Shown here: piece after piece, positions 5,984 to 9,117 of the stretch
Layout: every line of letters begins with the position of its first letter
Position numbering within the stretch: the first letter of the stretch is position 1
Origin: an uncultured Desulfuromonadales bacterium
Lineage (GTDB): Bacteria; Desulfobacterota; Desulfuromonadia; Desulfuromonadales; Geopsychrobacteraceae
Direction: 5' to 3'
Assembly: GCA_947259685.1 (NCBI GenBank)
Contig: CAMYNC010000080.1
Location: 16,635 to 25,751 of the forward strand
DNA length: 9,117 nucleotides
Notes under the pieces: model-generated
The model's input: the letters and a program-made list of their open reading frames with translations, nothing else
Databases searched by the model: none
What the model was told of the DNA's origin: nothing
Made by a program: the position numbers and the translations under genes

Positions 5984-6718
5984 ATGACAAGCACAAAAGA
6001 ACAAAAAACAGCCCTCATTATAGGTGCTGGAGACCATCTCGGAGCCGCTATCGCGAGACGATTTGCGCAAGAAAAATTTCATATTGTTGCAACGAGAAGA
6101 AGAGGCGATCTGGCAACGCTCATCAACGAGATTGAAGAGTCAGGGACAAGCGCGCATGGTTTTCACTCTGATGCTCGAGATGAGGAGCAGGTTGCCGAGC
6201 TGTATGAAAAAGTCGAATCAGAAATCGGCCCCATCGATGTGGTGGTGTTCAATGTCGGTGGCAATGTGCGCTTCGGGATTACTGAGACGACCCCACGAGT
6301 TTATCGGAAGTCCTGGGAGATGTGTGCCTTTTCCGGATTTCTGGTCGGCCGTGAAGCCGCCCTGCGGATGTTGCCAAGAGGGGAGGGAACCATCCTGTTT
6401 ACCGGTGCCTCCGCAAGCCTTCGTGGCTCAAGCGGGTTTGCCGCATTTTCCGGTGGCAAGCATGCTCTTCGGGCACTTGCGCAAAGCATGGCTAAAGAAC
6501 TTGGTCCTCAGGGGATTCATGTGGGGCATGTCATTGTCGACGGGTTGATTGAAAATCGTTCAACGGAACAGTTGTTCCCGGACCTGGTTGCATCCAAGAC
6601 CGAAGATGGAATTATCAAACCCGATCATCTGGCGGAAATTTACTGGCAATTGTACAAACAGCCCCGTACCGCATGGACCTTTGAACTCGATGCAAGACCC
6701 TGGTCAGAACCCTGGTAA
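5984..6718 (+). CDS. SDR-family protein with degenerate catalytic tetrad
   Basis: A 244-residue short-chain dehydrogenase/reductase fold. The nucleotide loop is IGAGDHLG (13-20), a variant of TGxxxGxG. A basic patch TRRRGD (37-42) favours NADP(H). The NNAG motif reads NVGG (90-93). Aligned on the canonical Ser-x12-Tyr-x3-Lys core, the residues are Ala142, Phe155 and Lys159 (GFAAFSGGKHAL), and the usual catalytic Asn is Cys114. Three of the four tetrad positions are therefore changed. I recall a wider SDR subgroup with FAxAK-type motifs, so this is a family feature rather than a sequencing error. Its chemistry is undefined. AAGGAGG at 5972-5978 selects the ATG at 5984. It is the first gene of an operon with the isomerase 12 bp downstream, and the two probably act on the same metabolite. 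Confidence 0.9.
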   Translation: MTSTKEQKTALIIGAGDHLGAAIARRFAQEKFHIVATRRRGDLATLINEIEESGTSAHGFHSDARDEEQVAELYEKVESEIGPIDVVVFNVGGNVRFGITETTPRVYRKSWEMCAFSGFLVGREAALRMLPRGEGTILFTGASASLRGSSGFAAFSGGKHALRALAQSMAKELGPQGIHVGHVIVDGLIENRSTEQLFPDLVASKTEDGIIKPDHLAEIYWQLYKQPRTAWTFELDARPWSEPW

Positions 6719-6730
6719 AGGAGGAACGCT

Positions 6731-7318
6731 ATGAACAAGGCAGTGGATTTTTACTATGACTACGGCAGTGTAAATTCTTATTTTGCCTGGACACAATTGC
6801 CAATACTTTGTGCCAACGCGGGAGCGACCCTGAATTACAAGCCGATGTTGCTTGGTGGTGTTTTCAAGTCCACGGGCAATACCAGCCCGATGCTCGTTGA
6901 GGCCAAGGCAGCTTATCTAAAAAAAGATATCGCCCGTTACGCCAAACACTACCGCGTCCCTTATGCCATGAATCCCCACTTTCCGGTGAATACTGTCGGC
7001 ATTATGCGAGGTGCAATGTGGGCCGCAGCGACAGAACACCTGGAGCAGTACAACAAGGCGATGTTTGAAGCGGTCTGGGTCGATCAGAAAAATATGGCGG
7101 ATCCGGAAGTTATTTTTGAGATTCTGGAAAACGCTGGCTTCGAAGCCAAAGCGATTATCGAAGCGACCGGGCAGCCAGAGATCAAACAGGCATTGATTGA
7201 TGCAACCAATGAGGCCGTCGAGCGCGGTATTTTCGGCGCCCCGACCATTTTCGTAGATGGCCAGATGTTTTTCGGCCAGGATCGTCTGGTGTGGGTGGAA
7301 AAAGCGCTCAACGCCTGA
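6731..7318 (+). CDS. DsbA-family 2-hydroxychromene-2-carboxylate isomerase-like protein (kappa-GST type)
   Basis: A 195-residue thioredoxin-fold protein of the DsbA/kappa-class glutathione transferase group. Relatives include the glutathione-dependent 2-hydroxychromene-2-carboxylate isomerase of naphthalene catabolism. The N-terminal VDFYYDYGSVNSYFAW (5-20) holds the candidate glutathione-activating Ser13, where most relatives have Ser-Pro and this one has Ser-Val. No CxxC is present, so it is not a disulfide oxidoreductase. PMLLGGVFKSTGN (38-50), NPHFPVNT (81-88), IFGAPTIFVDGQMFFGQDRL (167-186, with the cis-proline of GAPT) are strong family blocks. The AAAGGAGG ribosome binding site (6717-6724) overlaps the stop codon of the SDR gene, so the two are translationally linked. 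There are no aromatic ring-cleavage genes nearby, so an aromatic role is only a possibility; a glutathione-conjugate or electrophile substrate is equally likely. Confidence 0.9.
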   Translation: MNKAVDFYYDYGSVNSYFAWTQLPILCANAGATLNYKPMLLGGVFKSTGNTSPMLVEAKAAYLKKDIARYAKHYRVPYAMNPHFPVNTVGIMRGAMWAAATEHLEQYNKAMFEAVWVDQKNMADPEVIFEILENAGFEAKAIIEATGQPEIKQALIDATNEAVERGIFGAPTIFVDGQMFFGQDRLVWVEKALNA

Positions 7319-7351
7319 TTTAATATAAGTGGATAAGGACTAATCAATATT

Positions 7352-8056
7352 ATGGATCTTGCTTTACAAGTTTGGGGTGGCGGTCTTTACCTTCTGAATA
7401 AAATCTTTTTCGCTCTTGCAGAAGGATCGCGCGAAGCCAACAAGAGAAAAATCAGGATAGCCGGCTGGCTCGTCTATATTCTCGGTGTTCCAGCATGGTT
7501 CATAATCCTTGCTGGCAAACATGACTGGATTGCTGCCTCGATCCAGGCGGGTGTCGTTCCGTCCATGTTGTTCGGTCTGTACAACGCTTTCAGTAATACT
7601 GATAGGCCAAATAAAACGTTCGACAGAATTGCCTCACTTTGCACATGTGTTTGTCTGGCAATTGGTGGCAGCTATAGCTTGTATGATTATGGTGGTCTTA
7701 CCGCAGGCACACAAATTCTGGAGCTATGCATCATGGTTGGGTTTCTGGTTGGGAGTTACCTCCTGGCCAAGAAAAACCTTTATGGCTGGCTCTTTTTTAT
7801 GCTGATGAACGCCTGTATGGCGACCTTGATGCTGCTCCAACACAAACCGTTATTGTCGGCCCAGCAACTACTGTCGTTATGTTTTGTTGTGTACGGTTTT
7901 ACCGTTGCATTGAAATATTTGTTTTGGTTCAGCGTGAATTGGAGAATCGCTCCGTTTAAGTTAGACTGCGCGAACGGAGAAATTCACCATGCGAAAAAAA
8001 CGTCACAACTACACGGCCCAAGAGAAAGTTTCCATCCTCAAACGTCACCTGCTTGA
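7352..8056 (+). CDS. Multi-pass membrane protein, possibly PnuC-like; C-terminus altered by IS insertion
   Basis: The first ~195 residues form about seven hydrophobic spans (roughly 3-22, 35-54, 60-80, 92-110, 120-138, 144-162 and 168-192). The pair KKNLYGWLFFMLMNA and LLSAQQLLSLCFVVYGFTVA vaguely resembles the last spans of PnuC-type nicotinamide riboside/mononucleotide transporters; that resemblance is weak. From about residue 195 the sequence turns hydrophilic (ending ESFHPQTSPA) because the frame continues into the adjacent IS3-family element, stopping 68 bp inside orfA. The native C-terminus is therefore probably replaced by about 39 IS-encoded residues. All predicted membrane spans precede the junction, so function may survive. 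AAGGA at 7335-7339 is a distant ribosome binding site. It is the third gene of the SDR/isomerase operon, 33 bp after it, suggesting uptake or export of the operon's substrate. Confidence 0.75.
   Translation: MDLALQVWGGGLYLLNKIFFALAEGSREANKRKIRIAGWLVYILGVPAWFIILAGKHDWIAASIQAGVVPSMLFGLYNAFSNTDRPNKTFDRIASLCTCVCLAIGGSYSLYDYGGLTAGTQILELCIMVGFLVGSYLLAKKNLYGWLFFMLMNACMATLMLLQHKPLLSAQQLLSLCFVVYGFTVALKYLFWFSVNWRIAPFKLDCANGEIHHAKKTSQLHGPRESFHPQTSPA
7941..7980 (+). promoter_or_regulatory. Inverted repeat able to sequester the orfA ribosome binding site
   Basis: CTCCGTT (7950-7956) is the exact complement of AACGGAG (7973-7979), which overlaps the GGAGA ribosome binding site (7976-7980) eight bases before the orfA ATG. 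The same CTCC (7950-7953) can instead pair with GGAG at 7941-7944. A transcript entering from the upstream operon would carry both pairing partners and could hide the ribosome binding site. This is a device known in IS10 and IS50 that keeps read-through transcription from making transposase. Confidence 0.5.
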
Positions 8057-8297
8057 GCAGGTCGCTGTCTCGGATTTGTGCGATGAGCACCATCTCCAGC
8101 CGACGGTATTTAACCGCTGGCTGAAGGAGTTTTTCGAGAACGGTGCCGCCGCTTTTGCAAAAGATAGCTCCCGCCAGAAAAAGGCCGAGGAGAAGCGGAT
8201 TCAGAAACTCGAAGCGAAGCTGCAAACCAAGAATGAAGTCCTCTCAGAGCTGATGGAGGAGCACATTCAGTTAAAAAAGGATCTTGGGGAACTCTGA
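7989..8297 (+). CDS. IS3-family transposase OrfA
   Basis: A 102-residue OrfA. The N-terminal helix-turn-helix (about 10-48) includes YTAQEKVSILKRHLLEQ, VAVSDLCDEHHLQPTVFNRW, the usual terminal-repeat-binding domain. A charged C-terminal helix (67-100) shows leucine-zipper spacing (Leu74, Leu88, Leu95 with Ile71, Leu78, Leu85) for oligomerisation with OrfAB. The GGAGA ribosome binding site is at 7976-7980. The ATG overlaps the end of the membrane-protein frame. The last codons contain the A_AAA_AAG slippage site, and translation in the normal frame stops at 8295-8297. Alone, OrfA of this family usually represses transposition; the fusion with OrfB is the transposase. Confidence 0.93.
   Translation: MRKKRHNYTAQEKVSILKRHLLEQVAVSDLCDEHHLQPTVFNRWLKEFFENGAAAFAKDSSRQKKAEEKRIQKLEAKLQTKNEVLSELMEEHIQLKKDLGEL
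8273..8279 (+). other. Programmed -1 ribosomal frameshift site A_AAA_AAG
   Basis: In the orfA frame the codons read TTA AAA AAG, so the heptamer A AAA AAG occupies 8273-8279. Slipping back by one base re-reads it as AAA AAA and continues GGA TCT TGG into the orfB frame, which is open from 8237 onward past the end of the window. This is the standard route to the OrfAB transposase in IS3-family elements. Confidence 0.88.
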
Positions 8298-9117
8298 TAG
8301 CATCTTGGGTTCCCCATAATATCCGTGATGCGGTGGTCGATTTCATCAAGCTGGGCCTTGCTGCCAGCAAGTATTACAACTGGCAACAGCGCTATGGCAA
8401 AGCCAACCAGCACAATGCCCCGATCCCTCGCGATTTCTGGCTGGAGGATTGGGAGCGACAGGCGATCATTGATTTCCACCAGCAGCACCCACTGGAGGGT
8501 TATCGTCGCCTGACTTTCATGATGCTTGATCAGGATGTCGTTGCCGTCAGCCCCAGCAGCGTTTATCGTGTCTTGAGCGCGGCCGAGTTACTCAGGCGCT
8601 GGAACGGCAAGCAAACCAAGAAGGGAACCGGCTTTGTTCAGCCCCTTGAGCCCCATGAGCACTGGCATATTGACGTTTCTTACGTCAATATTTGTGGCAC
8701 CTTTTACTACCTGTGCTGCCTCCTGGACGGTTGTAGCCGCTACATCGTCCATTGGGAGCTGCGCGAGGCGATGACAGAAACAGATATTGAAATCATCCTG
8801 CAACGGGCCAGAGAAAAATATCCCCAGGTCACTCCCCGGATAATTTCAGACAACGGCCCTCAGTTCATCGCCAAGGACTTCAAAGAGTTTATCCGGATGG
8901 CAGGGATGACCCACGTGCGGACATCACCCTACTACCCGCAAAGCAATGGCAAACTGGAGCGTTTCCACAAGACCATCAAGCACGAATGTATCCGGCCAAA
9001 GGTGCCGCTGTCCCTCGTCGAAGCCAGGAACCAGGTCACGGATTACATCCGCTTCTACAACGATGAACGGCTGCACAGTTCACTGGGGTACATTGCCCCG
9101 AAAGCAAAACTGGAAGG
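8279..9117 (+). CDS. IS3-family transposase OrfB (as -1 frameshift fusion), 3'-truncated by window end
   Basis: At least 279 codons of the catalytic subunit follow the slippage point and run off the right edge. The DDE triad is complete: Asp in HWHIDVSY (codon 8672), Asp in ISDNGPQF (codon 8849) and Glu in NGKLERFHKT (codon 8957). The first two Asp are 58 residues apart and the last pair is D(35)E, the IS3-family spacing. The C-terminal YIRFYNDERLHSSLGYIAPK is also typical, so only a few dozen residues are likely missing. No ATG with a ribosome binding site starts it independently; an ATA at 8297 overlapping the orfA stop could allow low-level separate initiation, as the AUU start does in IS911. 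There are no internal stops, so the element looks potentially active. Confidence 0.92.

Larger units (their letters stand above)
7935..9117 (+). mobile_element. IS3-family insertion sequence, 3' end beyond the window
   Basis: The element shows the full IS3 layout: a short orfA with helix-turn-helix and leucine zipper, an A_AAA_AAG slippage site, and orfB with DD(35)E. The left end is placed at about 7935-7941. The membrane-protein sequence loses its hydrophobic character there, and TG dinucleotides, the usual IS3 terminus, occur at 7935 and 7940. The exact end needs the right inverted repeat, which is outside the window. The subgroup is not assigned. Confidence 0.85.

Noticed and set aside
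1..9117. CRISPR array, tRNA genes, toxin-antitoxin or phage-defence genes
   Set aside because: No regularly spaced repeats, tRNA cloverleaf or matching protein families were found on reading both strands.

Overview
The window looks like an accessory metabolic region of a Gram-negative bacterium, probably a proteobacterium (gammaproteobacterial or desulfuromonad-like). That assignment rests only on protein flavour: a YgiN-type monooxygenase, LysR regulators, GldA, a glutathione-type isomerase and an IS3-family element with -1 frameshifting. There is no rRNA, tRNA or core gene to fix the taxon.

Layout, left to right. (1) Positions 6-2449 hold a redox module. A LysR regulator on the + strand is divergent from two minus-strand genes, a cysteine-free medium-chain NAD(P)H:quinone-type oxidoreductase followed by a small antibiotic-biosynthesis-monooxygenase (ABM) protein. 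The shared intergenic region carries an exact 17-bp duplication that includes the oxidoreductase's ribosome binding site. (2) A 329-bp gap with a near-consensus sigma-70 promoter leads to a lone gldA (glycerol dehydrogenase). (3) A 579-bp gap without a convincing gene has a repeated TTGGnTAACCAA motif. It precedes a type II L-2-haloacid dehalogenase in which every textbook catalytic residue is present. (4) On the minus strand there is a possible 30-residue single-membrane-span peptide and the C-terminal half of a second LysR regulator that has lost its DNA-binding domain. Two inverted repeats sit next to the broken end. (5) On the + strand a tight operon follows: an SDR-fold protein with a degenerate catalytic tetrad, a DsbA-like 2-hydroxychromene-2-carboxylate isomerase, and a multi-pass, possibly PnuC-like membrane protein. 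(6) The membrane-protein gene runs straight into an IS3-family insertion sequence, whose 3' end lies beyond the window. The IS shows an orfA, an A_AAA_AAG slippage site, a DD(35)E orfB, and an inverted repeat that can hide the orfA ribosome binding site.

Taken together these are small-molecule redox, detoxification and dehalogenation functions, each near its own LysR-type regulator or the remains of one, in a region being reshaped by an IS and by repeats. I found no CRISPR array, phage module or recognisable defence system. The least explained parts are the SDR/isomerase/membrane-protein operon, its ruined regulator, and the repeated operator-like motif upstream of the dehalogenase.
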